Of a DNA stretch of 64,000 nt, positions 35,964 through 44,353 are shown piece after piece. The translations under genes and the position numbers were made by a program. This stretch comes from Agrobacterium tumefaciens (GTDB taxonomy: Bacteria; Pseudomonadota; Alphaproteobacteria; Rhizobiales; Rhizobiaceae): contig JAGIAH010000001.1 of NCBI GenBank assembly GCA_017744915.1, forward strand, positions 62,001-126,000, read 5' to 3'. Under the pieces are notes generated by a model that did no database searches, was not told the origin of the DNA, and worked only from the letters and a program-made list of their open reading frames with translations. Within the stretch, counting starts at the first letter, position 1. Each line of letters starts with the position of its first letter.

Positions 35964-37172
35964 ATGAGACATACATGGCGCTGGTTTGGCCCGGTCGACA
36001 AGGTCACGGTTCAGGATGCGGCTCAGGCGGGTGCGGAAGGCATCGTCAGCGCGCTGCATCACATCGCCACCGGCGATGTCTGGCCGGTAGACGAGATTGC
36101 CAAACGGCATGAGGCTATCAAGGTCGGCGGGCTATATTGGGACGTTGTGGAGAGCGTGCCGGTTTCCGAGGATATCAAGACCCAGACCGGTGACTGGAAA
36201 AGCCACATTGCCAACTGGCAGGAGACGCTGCGCCGCCTCTCCGCCTCCGGCATCCGCACCGTTTGTTATAATTTCATGCCGGTGCTGGACTGGACGCGCA
36301 CCGACCTGCGCTGGGAAACGAAGCACGGCGCCAAAGCGATGCGTTTCGATCTCACCGATTTCGCCGCCTTCGACATCCATATCCTGAAGCGCCCAAACGC
36401 GAAGGCCGATTACCCGGACTGGCTGATCGAAGAAGCGACAAAACGCTTCGCCGAGATGCCGGACACCAAAATCGCCGCGCTCGGGCGAAACATCGGCGCG
36501 GGCCTGCCGGGTTCGGCGGATGGTTATACGCTTGCTGAGCTTCTGGAAAAGCTGCGTTCCTATCACGGCATCAACCGGGAACGGCTTCAACAGAACCTGA
36601 TCGACTTTCTCTCCGCCGTGACGCCGGTTGCGGAAGAGGTTGGCATCAATATCTGCGCTCATGGCGACGATCCGCCGTGGCCGCTGCTCGGCCTGCCGCG
36701 CATTCTGTCAACGGAAGCGGACTATGCCCATATGCTGTCCCAAGTCGACAGCCGCGCCAATGGCGTGACGCTCTGCACCGGTTCCCTTGGCGCACGGGCC
36801 GATAACGACCTGCCCTTCATCGCCAGCCGTTTTGCCGATCGCATCCATTTCGTGCATCTGCGCAATGTGACGCGCGATACCGATACCGTGCCATGCTCCT
36901 TCTTCGAGGACGAACATCTGGAAGGCGGAACCGACATGGTCGCCGTTATCGCCGCACTCCTCACCGAAGAGGCCCGTCGCCGGGCGGAGGGCCGCGAAGA
37001 CCACGAAATTCCGATGCGGCCCGACCATGGACAGGAAATTCTCGACGACCTGACGCGCGGCGCGCAGCCCGGTTACCCCGCCATCGGTCGGCTGAAGGGG
37101 CTGGCGGAATTGCGCGGTATCGAGCGCACGCTGTCCCACGGCCGTTTCGGGCTTGCGAGCGGCAGAGGCTGA
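35964..37172 (+). CDS. uxuA: Mannonate dehydratase UxuA
   Basis: A 402-residue TIM-barrel enzyme that dehydrates D-mannonate to 2-keto-3-deoxygluconate. The N-terminus (MRHTWRWFGPVDKVTVQDAAQAGAEG, partly quoted here) matches the family, with metal-site regions NICAHGDDPP, LCTGSLGARADND and IHFVHLRNV and the C-terminal RPDHGQ. It follows the dehydrogenase by 16 bases with GAGGAT upstream. No uxuB (fructuronate reductase) lies in the window, so the pathway needs a gene elsewhere. Confidence 0.93.
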   Translation: MRHTWRWFGPVDKVTVQDAAQAGAEGIVSALHHIATGDVWPVDEIAKRHEAIKVGGLYWDVVESVPVSEDIKTQTGDWKSHIANWQETLRRLSASGIRTVCYNFMPVLDWTRTDLRWETKHGAKAMRFDLTDFAAFDIHILKRPNAKADYPDWLIEEATKRFAEMPDTKIAALGRNIGAGLPGSADGYTLAELLEKLRSYHGINRERLQQNLIDFLSAVTPVAEEVGINICAHGDDPPWPLLGLPRILSTEADYAHMLSQVDSRANGVTLCTGSLGARADNDLPFIASRFADRIHFVHLRNVTRDTDTVPCSFFEDEHLEGGTDMVAVIAALLTEEARRRAEGREDHEIPMRPDHGQEILDDLTRGAQPGYPAIGRLKGLAELRGIERTLSHGRFGLASGRG

Positions 37173-37201
37173 GCAGGTAAACTTGACCGCGGGCTATTAC
37201 G

Positions 37202-37555
37202 TCAGCCTGCAGCCAACCGTGCCCGCAACGTGAGATAGGAGAAGGTTGCCAGTCCGCCGGCAACCGCTCCAGCGGCTTTGACGGCGGCGTCCATCAGATG
37301 CGGGTGACGCGTCGGCGAGAGGAATTGCAGCGCCTCGATACCGAAAGCCGCGACAATACCCGCCACGATGACCGCCAGCCAATAACGCGGATAGGCCAGC
37401 ACGAAGGCCGCCGAACAGAAGGCGAAGGCGGCGGCGCGATCGAGGCCAACAGTCGTCAGCGTGTGCGGACGAAAGCCGATCGGGCAGATTGTAACGATCA
37501 CGATCAGCAGAAGAACCGACCAGGCGACATATTTCGGAAGTCTGTTTGTCATCAT
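37202..37555 (-). CDS. VanZ-like small membrane protein
   Basis: A 117-residue protein with about four predicted membrane segments (YVAWSVLLLIVIVTICPIG; AAAFAFCSAAFVLAY; WLAVIVAGIVAAFGIEALQF; AVKAAGAVAGGLATFSYL). The GIEALQFLSPTRHPHLMDAAVKAAGA region is the VanZ/phosphotransbutyrylase-family signature, split here by the RH residues. Function in rhizobia is unknown. It is transcribed against uxuA and is unlikely to belong to the sugar-acid operon. Confidence 0.75.
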   Translation of the reverse strand: MMTNRLPKYVAWSVLLLIVIVTICPIGFRPHTLTTVGLDRAAAFAFCSAAFVLAYPRYWLAVIVAGIVAAFGIEALQFLSPTRHPHLMDAAVKAAGAVAGGLATFSYLTLRARLAAG

Positions 37556-37798
37556 GACGTCATATAAAACGCCGTGCGCGTAAACGGAAGCAGGTCTTTT
37601 TTACGTCTCGCCCAATTAATCACACTTTTTGGCCAAATAGTCGAAAAACCGGCTTTCGCTCAGGCCTCACACGGGCTAAGGCAGAAGGCAACCGGACAAG
37701 GATCGCGGCTGATGGCCTTGGCGCTGTCGCCTTTCGGTGCGATGTCACGGTGTCGGGTGGATTTTCCACACAGGATCAGATTTTCAGGGAAGAGCACA

Positions 37799-39310
37799 AT
37801 GAGTTTCAAGCCGCACGGCAAACATCTGGTTGCAGGAGAATGGGTCGCAACGGAAGCAAAATTCCGCAGCGAGCCTGCACATGGCGAAGCTTTCGATTTT
37901 TCGGTCGGCACCGTCGATCTGGTGAACGCCGCCTGTGAGGCAGCCGAAGACGCTTTCTGGAGCTATGGTTACACCACCCGCGAAGAGCGCGCCGCATTCC
38001 TCGACACCATCGCCGATGAGATCGAAGCCCGCGCCGACGCCATCACCGAAATCGGCTCGTCGGAAACCGGCCTGCCCGCTGCCCGCCTGCAGGGTGAGCG
38101 CGGCCGCACCGTTGGCCAGCTCCGCCTTTTCGCGTCGCATATCCGCAAGGGTGACTATCTCGACCGCCGCCACGACGAGGCCCTGCCGGATCGCCAGCCG
38201 CTGCCGCGCCCGGATATCCGCCTGATGCAGCGCCCGATCGGCCCCGTCGCCGTTTTCGGCGCTTCCAACTTCCCGCTCGCCTTCTCCACGGCAGGTGGTG
38301 ATACGGCCGCCGCGCTCGCAGCCGGCTGCCCTGTTGTCGTCAAGGGTCATTCCGCCCATCCCGGCACCGGCGAAATCGTTGCCGAAGCCGTTCTCGCTGC
38401 TGTCAAGAAGCACAATCTGCATCCCGGCGTCTTCTCGCTGATCCAGGGCGGCCGCCGCGATGTCGGTTCCGCGCTCGTACAGCATCCGCGCATCAAGGCG
38501 GTCGGTTTCACCGGTTCGCTCGCCGGCGGCCGCGCGCTGTTCGATCTCTGCGCCCAGCGCCCCGAGCCGATCCCCTTCTTCGGCGAACTCGGCTCCGTCA
38601 ACCCGATGTTCCTGTTGCCGGAAGCCGTTGCCGCCCGTGGCGAAGCCATCGCCAAGGGCTGGGCCGGTTCGCTCACCATGGGTGCAGGCCAGTTCTGCAC
38701 CAATCCGGGCATTGCCGTCATTCTCTCCGAGCAGGCGGATGCGGTTGCTGAAACCGCCCGCGCGGCACTTTCCGAAGTCGGCCCGCAGGTCATGCTGACG
38801 GACGGTATCGCCGCCGCCTATCGCGACGGCCGTGACCGTATCGCCGCTGGCAATGGCGTGCGCGACGTGCTGACCACCACCTGCAACCTGCGCAACGCAA
38901 CGCCTTATCTCTACCGGGTTTCCGGCAAGGACTGGGTTGCCAACCACGCGCTTGCTGAAGAAGTCTTCGGACCGCTCGGCCTGATCGTGACAGTCGACAG
39001 CGCCGAAGAAATGCTGGAAGTGGCAAAGAGCTTCGAAGGCCAGCTGACGGCAACCCTGCATCTCGATGCCGGCGACGCCGAACTCGGCCGCAAGCTGCTG
39101 CCGATCCTGGAGCGCAAGGCGGGCCGCGTTCTCGCCAACGGTTTCCCGACCGGCGTTGAAGTCTCCGAGGCCATGGTTCACGGCGGCCCTTACCCGGCCT
39201 CGACGAACTTCGGTGCGACCTCGGTCGGCACCATGTCGATCCGCCGCTTCATGCGTCCGGTTTCTTACCAGAACATCCCTTCGGACGTTCTGCCGCAGGA
39301 TATCCGCTAA
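37799..39310 (+). CDS. Aldehyde dehydrogenase (2,5-dioxovalerate/ketoglutarate semialdehyde type)
   Basis: A 503-residue NAD(P)-dependent aldehyde dehydrogenase. The catalytic Cys300 lies in GAGQFCTNPG, and Glu263 lies in FFGELGSVNP. The cofactor lysine stretch is VVKGHSAHPGTG, and the C-terminal fold ends with VHGGPYPASTNF. These features place it in the group that oxidises 2,5-dioxovalerate to 2-oxoglutarate at the end of oxidative hexuronate and pentose routes. The ATG at 37799 follows AGGGAAGAG; the open frame is 75 codons longer but upstream sequence is not family-like. It is transcribed alone, facing a second TRAP system. Confidence 0.88.
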   Translation: MSFKPHGKHLVAGEWVATEAKFRSEPAHGEAFDFSVGTVDLVNAACEAAEDAFWSYGYTTREERAAFLDTIADEIEARADAITEIGSSETGLPAARLQGERGRTVGQLRLFASHIRKGDYLDRRHDEALPDRQPLPRPDIRLMQRPIGPVAVFGASNFPLAFSTAGGDTAAALAAGCPVVVKGHSAHPGTGEIVAEAVLAAVKKHNLHPGVFSLIQGGRRDVGSALVQHPRIKAVGFTGSLAGGRALFDLCAQRPEPIPFFGELGSVNPMFLLPEAVAARGEAIAKGWAGSLTMGAGQFCTNPGIAVILSEQADAVAETARAALSEVGPQVMLTDGIAAAYRDGRDRIAAGNGVRDVLTTTCNLRNATPYLYRVSGKDWVANHALAEEVFGPLGLIVTVDSAEEMLEVAKSFEGQLTATLHLDAGDAELGRKLLPILERKAGRVLANGFPTGVEVSEAMVHGGPYPASTNFGATSVGTMSIRRFMRPVSYQNIPSDVLPQDIR

Positions 39311-39343
39311 AACAAAGGGGAAGGCGCAAAAGCGCCTTCCCCT
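39309..39343 (-). terminator. Intrinsic terminator between converging genes
   Basis: A perfect 12-bp stem AGGGGAAGGCGC/GCGCCTTCCCCT (39316-39327 and 39332-39343) with loop AAAA. On the minus strand it is followed by TTTGTTTTA, so it is a textbook terminator for the TRAP binding-protein gene. On the plus strand the T run is missing, but the stem may still slow the dehydrogenase transcript. Confidence 0.85.
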
Positions 39344-39364
39344 CTCATGTCCGATACGGTGGCC

Positions 39365-40363
39365 TCAGGCCTGCTGTATCGCCTCGATCTTTTTGAGGCC
39401 GCCGACAATTCCGGCAAAATCCTGCCAGACACCCTGCGCGCCCCTGCGCCATTCATCCAGCACTTCCGGCTGCAGCACCTTGCCGCCTTTCGAGAGCGCA
39501 AGATCGACGGACTTTACTTCATCTTCAACGATCAACTGGTTGAAATAACGGGCACCTTCGCTGGAAGCCTCGGTGAGTACCGCCTTTTCCTCGTCATCCA
39601 GCTGGTTCCAGAAGGTTGCACCGTAATAAACCACGCCTGAAGCCCAGATATGGCCGGTCTCGGTCAGATAAGGCACGACCTCATAGAGCTTGAAACCGGC
39701 ATAGGCCGATTTGGTGAGGTCCATGGCGTCGGCCACCCCGGTTGCCAGCGCATTATAGGTCTCGGTGATCGGAATGCCGACCGGTGTCATGCCGAAGGCG
39801 CTCCACAGTCTGGTGTGCAGCGGGCTCTGGATGACACGGATTTTCTTGCCCTTCAACTGTTCCGGCCGGGTCACAGGCTCCTTGGTCAGAAGATGGCGTG
39901 CGCCGTAATTGATGAAATCGGCGGCAATGAATTGCTGTGCGGCGAGCTTCGCCTTCAGCTCTTCGCCGGTCTCGCCCGTCACCACCTTGCGCACATGCTC
40001 GCCGTCGCGGAACAGGAAGGGCAGATCGAGTATCTGCAGTTCCGGCACCCAGCCGGACAGCGAAGAGACGGTGGAGAGGCTGGCCTGAACCGAACCGAGG
40101 CGGATGTTTTCCGCCACCTCCTTTTCGCCACCCAGGGCCCCGCTCTTGACGATGTTGAAGCGGAAACGGCCGGGCAGTTTCTCCTCCACCAGCTCGCTGA
40201 TCCTGACCCATATTTTCGTCTCCGGCTTGTCGTCGGCAAACAGCGACGCGACCGTGAGGTTACGGGTTCTGGCATGCGCCATGCGCACCAGACCAGGTGC
40301 GGCAAGCGTTGTGGCGCCGAGGGCGGAGAGCTTGAGGAGACGACGGCGATCGATAATGGTCAT
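39365..40363 (-). CDS. TRAP substrate-binding protein with probable Tat signal (DctP family)
   Basis: A 332-residue periplasmic binding protein. The N-terminus DRRRLLKLSALGATTLAAPG has a twin-arginine motif and a mild hydrophobic core, suggesting export by the Tat system, in contrast to the Sec signal of the other DctP here. The fold shows GLVEEK-type lobes, KKIRVIQSPLHTRLW with the binding arginine, and ALATGVADAMDLT. I chose the ATG at 40363, which removes a 38-residue tail without signal features. It follows the fused permease by 16 bases. Confidence 0.9.
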   Translation of the reverse strand: MTIIDRRRLLKLSALGATTLAAPGLVRMAHARTRNLTVASLFADDKPETKIWVRISELVEEKLPGRFRFNIVKSGALGGEKEVAENIRLGSVQASLSTVSSLSGWVPELQILDLPFLFRDGEHVRKVVTGETGEELKAKLAAQQFIAADFINYGARHLLTKEPVTRPEQLKGKKIRVIQSPLHTRLWSAFGMTPVGIPITETYNALATGVADAMDLTKSAYAGFKLYEVVPYLTETGHIWASGVVYYGATFWNQLDDEEKAVLTEASSEGARYFNQLIVEDEVKSVDLALSKGGKVLQPEVLDEWRRGAQGVWQDFAGIVGGLKKIEAIQQA

Positions 40364-40379
40364 GACGAAAACCCCTGAC

Positions 40380-42200
40380 TTAAAAGAATATGGCCCAGAC
40401 GCACAAAATTGCGAGGGCAACGAGAAGCGAAACGAGATAGGGAATGACCGCCCGGAAAAGTGCGGAAGCCGGAACACGGGTCACGCCGCTGACCACGAAG
40501 ATCAGCATGCCGAGCGGCGGCGTCAGGCCGTGGATCATCAGATTGACCACCAGAATGACACCGAAATGAATGGGATCGATGCCAGCTGCGACAGCAGCCG
40601 GCAGCAGGATCGGCCCGAAGAGCAGGATCGCCGCGCCGATATCCAGCACCAGACCGACCGCGAGCAGGATGAGGTTGGAGAGCAGCAGCACCGCGATCTT
40701 GCTGCCGCCAAGCAAAGTGACAAAATCCGTGACGAGGCCGGAGACATTATCCACCGCCAGCAGGAAGGCGAAAGGACCAGCGGTGCCGATCAGAAGGCCG
40801 ATCGCCGCCGCCTCCCCGGCCGATTGCCGGAAGGTCGCGAAAATGCGGCCCACGCCCAGCCGGTAACCGAAGCACAGAAGCAGCGTATAAAGTGCGGCAA
40901 GGGCGGCGGCTTCCGTGGTGGTGACGATGCCGATGCGGATGCCGACCACCACGATGACACCAAGGCCGAAGGCCGGTATCGCGGCGATGGCTGAGCGCCA
41001 TCGCTCTGCCCCGGTGGCGCGCGGCAGGGTATCGACGCTGCGCACGCTCAAATGGATCGCCACGCCGAGGCAGGCTGCCATCAGCCCGCCGGCGAAGAAG
41101 CCGCCGACCAGCAGCGAACCGACCGAAAGATTGGTGGCGGTGGCGAGGATCAGAAAAGCGATGGAGGGCGGAATGACGTTGTCCAGCACGGATGTCGCGG
41201 CGATGATCGCGCCCGCCTGCGCCGGCGGATAGCCATGTTTGACGAGTTCCGGCTGGAAGGTGGAAGCGCCGAAGGCGGCGTTGGCGACCGACGAGCCGGA
41301 TGCGCCGGAAAACAGCACGCTGGTCAGAAGCGTTGTCTGCGCCAGACCCGCCCGGCGGTGGCCAACGACGGAAGCGGCGAAACGGACGAGCTGGTTGGCG
41401 ACACCCGATACCGTCAGCAGGCTTCCGGCCAGCAGGAAGAAGGGGATGGCCAGCAGCAGGAATTTCGACATACCGGTCACGGTCGAGGAAACGATGGCCG
41501 GCTCAGGCAAGGTACTGCCGAAGGCAATAGCCACATAAGCGGCGGCAAGAAAAGCGTGAGCGAGTGGTGCCGCCAGGACCAGTCCCACCGCCGCCGTCAG
41601 CGCCAGAAACAGGCTCGGCGGCAGGTTCGTGTCGATAAACACTTCCGGCAGGCCAATATAGGCCACAAGTGCGATGGCCATGGACAGCAGAACGGCGAAT
41701 ATCTTGCCTTCGCTGAAACGCTGAAGCGCCAGATAGACAAGGATCAGCCCGCCGCCCGCGCCGAGAAAGCCGAAACGCACCCATTCCGGCAGACCAAGCG
41801 TCGGAGAAGTGCCACCCAGCATGGCCGCGATCTCTACCCCGCCGAAAGCGAGGATGAGTGCAGCAACAAAGGAGAAGGCATCGGCCAGAATTTCAGTGAC
41901 GACATGAAACCGCTGCGGCAGGAAGCGCACGAAGACATCGAGCCGCATCGCCAAAGCGCTTTTGAGGCTGAGCGGTGCACCGACGGCGATCATCGCCACA
42001 TTGAGCCATATGCCGAGATCTTCCGCGCCGATGAAGCCGGTATGGAGCAGATATCGCAGGGTGACATTGACCAGCACCACCACGAGAAGGGCCGCAAGGA
42101 TCAATGCGGCCACCGCGCCAAGCACGGCGTCGAAACGTGACAGCATCACCGCCGCTGCCGTCTCGAAGCTTTTGCGCCACTGCTTTTCCACCACAGCCAT
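40380..42200 (-). CDS. TRAP transporter fused small and large permease (DctQM)
   Basis: A 606-residue inner-membrane protein. The first 170 residues are a DctQ-like module (LRYLLHTGFIGAEDLGIWL), and the remainder is a DctM module (IPFFLLAGSLLTVSGVANQL; SGASGSSVANAAFGAS; NVIPPSIAFLILA). Fusion of the two subunits is common in TRAP systems. The ATG at 42200 follows a promoter with TTTACA and TATACC; a longer frame of 53 codons reaches back through that promoter and is rejected. Order here is permease first and binding protein last. The substrate is unknown, although the facing aldehyde dehydrogenase suggests an acidic sugar. Confidence 0.92.
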   Translation of the reverse strand: MAVVEKQWRKSFETAAAVMLSRFDAVLGAVAALILAALLVVVLVNVTLRYLLHTGFIGAEDLGIWLNVAMIAVGAPLSLKSALAMRLDVFVRFLPQRFHVVTEILADAFSFVAALILAFGGVEIAAMLGGTSPTLGLPEWVRFGFLGAGGGLILVYLALQRFSEGKIFAVLLSMAIALVAYIGLPEVFIDTNLPPSLFLALTAAVGLVLAAPLAHAFLAAAYVAIAFGSTLPEPAIVSSTVTGMSKFLLLAIPFFLLAGSLLTVSGVANQLVRFAASVVGHRRAGLAQTTLLTSVLFSGASGSSVANAAFGASTFQPELVKHGYPPAQAGAIIAATSVLDNVIPPSIAFLILATATNLSVGSLLVGGFFAGGLMAACLGVAIHLSVRSVDTLPRATGAERWRSAIAAIPAFGLGVIVVVGIRIGIVTTTEAAALAALYTLLLCFGYRLGVGRIFATFRQSAGEAAAIGLLIGTAGPFAFLLAVDNVSGLVTDFVTLLGGSKIAVLLLSNLILLAVGLVLDIGAAILLFGPILLPAAVAAGIDPIHFGVILVVNLMIHGLTPPLGMLIFVVSGVTRVPASALFRAVIPYLVSLLVALAILCVWAIFF

Positions 42201-42213
42201 AATCCGCCTTCCG

Positions 42214-42270
42214 CGCGTGATCGGTGTCACGCGGCCAGAAGCGGTATAGAAGAATGTCCCCCCGTGTAAA
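42214..42270 (-). promoter_or_regulatory. Promoter and inverted-repeat operator of the second TRAP operon
   Basis: On the minus strand TTTACA (42270-42265), 16 bases, TATACC (42248-42243). Just downstream, CGCGTGA and TCACGCG (42214-42220 and 42227-42233) form a perfect seven-base inverted repeat with a six-base spacer, placed to block initiation or elongation. The regulator is not evident nearby. Confidence 0.65.
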
Positions 42271-42300
42271 GCGCCGCGCTCTGGGAAAACGGGGCAGCAG

Positions 42301-44136
42301 TTAGAGCGCCACGAGATGGCCGGGCGAAACCTCGCGATATTCACGCGGCTTGACGGCATAATCGACAGCGCGGATCGGGCTTTTCAGCTCGTCATTCGCC
42401 GCACCGCGCCTTGTGTTGCGGCGGTCCGGGTCCGGCACCGGCACGGCGGCCATCAGCTTGCGGGTATAGTCGTGCTGCGGATTGTCGAATACTGCCGAGC
42501 GCGGGCCGATTTCGACGATTTCGCCGAGATACATTACCGCCACCCGATGGCTGACGCGTTCCACCACGGCCATGTCATGGGAAATGAACAGGAAGGCGAG
42601 ATCGAGGCTCTGCTGCAGATCCAGCATCAGGTTGATGACCTGCGCCTTGATGGAAACATCCAGTGCCGAAACGCTTTCATCGGCGACGATGACCTTCGGC
42701 TGCAATGCCAGCGCGCGGGCGATGCAGATGCGCTGCCGCTGGCCGCCGGAAAACTCATGCGGGTAACGCGCCGCCATATCGGGCGAGAGGCCGACCTTCT
42801 TCAGCATGTCGGCCACCACCTCCTTCGCTTCGCGGGTGCTTCCCATGCGGTGTTCCAGAAACGGTTCGGCAATCGCCGCCCCCACCGTCATGCGCGGATT
42901 GAGCGAGGCGAAAGGATCCTGAAAGATCATCTGCACCGTCTTGCGCATCTCACGCATGCCTGATTTGTCGAGGGTGAGAATATTCTCGCCATTGACCACC
43001 ACCGAACCGGCATTCGGTTCGATCAGTCGCATGATGGCGCGACCGGTCGTCGATTTGCCGCAACCGCTTTCGCCAACGAGAGATAATGTTTCACCAGCCC
43101 TGAGATCGAACGACACATTCTCCACCGCATGCACGCGTCCGCTGAGTCGTCCCAGAAGGCCGGAGTGGATGTCGAAGCGCTTGGTCAGCCCCTCCACCTT
43201 GAGCACCGGCTGCGCGCTGGCATCGACGGTATCGGCCGGGCGGGCCGGTTCCTGTGTTTCCCCCGTGGTGGTGTTGACGATAGGGAAGCGGAGCGGTCTT
43301 TCCTCGCCCTTCATCGACCCCAGAACCGGAACGGCGGACAGAAGCGCCCGGGTATAGGGATGTTTGCCACGATGGAAGATATCGGCCGTCGCGCCGACTT
43401 CCACCTGCTCGCCGCGATACATGACGACCGTTCGGTCGGCGATTTCCGCCACCACGCCCATATCATGGGTGATGAACAGGACGGAGGTGCCCTCCTCTTC
43501 CTGCAGCGTCTTGATGAGATCGAGAATCTGGCCCTGAATGGTCACATCGAGCGCCGTCGTCGGTTCGTCGGCGATGAGCAGTTTCGGCCGCGAGGCCAGC
43601 GCCATGGCGATCATTACACGCTGGCGCATGCCGCCGGAAAAGCGATGCGGATATTCATCGAAACGCGAGGCGGCGGAAGGGATGCGTACCTTTTCGAGAA
43701 GGCGGACCGTCTCTGCCCTTGCTTCTGCTTTCGACATCGGCTGATGGCACAGCAAAGCTTCGGAAATCTGGTCGCCGATGGTGAAGAGCGGATTGAGGCT
43801 GGTCATCGGCTCCTGAAAGATCATGGCGACCTCGTTACCCCTGACCCGCCGCATGGCGTCTTCGGAAAGGGACAGAAGATTGCGACCTCCGAGCAGGATT
43901 TCACCCTTTACCCTGCTGCTTTCGCGGTCCAGCAGCCGCATGATGGAGAGCGAGGTTACGCTTTTGCCGGAACCGCTTTCGCCGACGATCGCGACCGTCT
44001 CGCCGGGGCCCACATCGAAGGAAATATCACGCACAACAGGTTTCCAGCCGCCATCCACGAAGAAGGACGTGGTGAGATTGTGGACGGAAAGCACGGCATC
44101 TTCGGCACCAAGCGGTGCGGCCTGCGGCATGGTCAT
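42301..44136 (-). CDS. Dipeptide-type ABC transporter ATPase with two fused ABC modules
   Basis: A 611-residue GsiA-like protein in which DppD- and DppF-type modules are joined. The first has Walker A GESGSGKS (52-59) and signature FSGGMRQRVMIAMAL. The second has GESGCGKST and FSGGQRQRICIARAL. Both keep Walker B aspartate-glutamate pairs (LIADEPTTALD; IVADESVSALD), although the second has serine in place of proline. It should power the DppB/DppC-like permeases at 48-50 kb, from which it is separated by the SelA-like and RidA genes. The linker near residue 300 is not conserved. Confidence 0.94.
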   Translation of the reverse strand: MTMPQAAPLGAEDAVLSVHNLTTSFFVDGGWKPVVRDISFDVGPGETVAIVGESGSGKSVTSLSIMRLLDRESSRVKGEILLGGRNLLSLSEDAMRRVRGNEVAMIFQEPMTSLNPLFTIGDQISEALLCHQPMSKAEARAETVRLLEKVRIPSAASRFDEYPHRFSGGMRQRVMIAMALASRPKLLIADEPTTALDVTIQGQILDLIKTLQEEEGTSVLFITHDMGVVAEIADRTVVMYRGEQVEVGATADIFHRGKHPYTRALLSAVPVLGSMKGEERPLRFPIVNTTTGETQEPARPADTVDASAQPVLKVEGLTKRFDIHSGLLGRLSGRVHAVENVSFDLRAGETLSLVGESGCGKSTTGRAIMRLIEPNAGSVVVNGENILTLDKSGMREMRKTVQMIFQDPFASLNPRMTVGAAIAEPFLEHRMGSTREAKEVVADMLKKVGLSPDMAARYPHEFSGGQRQRICIARALALQPKVIVADESVSALDVSIKAQVINLMLDLQQSLDLAFLFISHDMAVVERVSHRVAVMYLGEIVEIGPRSAVFDNPQHDYTRKLMAAVPVPDPDRRNTRRGAANDELKSPIRAVDYAVKPREYREVSPGHLVAL

Positions 44137-44193
44137 GATTGTTCCCTTCTTTTCTTCTCGTTTGAACTGTTCAGGCTCGGCGTTGCCGCCTGT

Positions 44194-44316
44194 TTCTTCT
44201 CCCCGCCCGGGAGAAGGTGGCCCGAAGGGTCGGATGAGGGGGCACCGTTTCCGAAATCCGGTGAGGGTGCCCCCCTCATCCCGCTGCCGCGGACTTCTCC
44301 CCCTCGGGGAGAAGAA
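44194..44316. repeat. RIME-like palindromic mosaic element, copy 2 (inverted)
   Basis: Outer arms TTCTTCTCCCC (44194-44204) and GGGGAGAAGAA (44306-44316), with the same inner words as copy 1 at 11711-11832 but in reverse orientation. The central stem differs between the copies yet remains paired (CACC with GGTG here, CAA with TTG there). It lies inside a transcription unit, between the SelA-like gene and the ABC ATPase gene, where the hairpin could modulate expression. Confidence 0.85.
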
Positions 44317-44353
44317 ACTCGCGGCACCCGCTCGCTACATATGCAGTCGTTAC

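Noticed and set aside
37784..39181. A 465-residue open frame antisense to the aldehyde dehydrogenase
   Set aside because: The plus-strand frame has all catalytic residues of the family; the reverse frame resembles no known protein.
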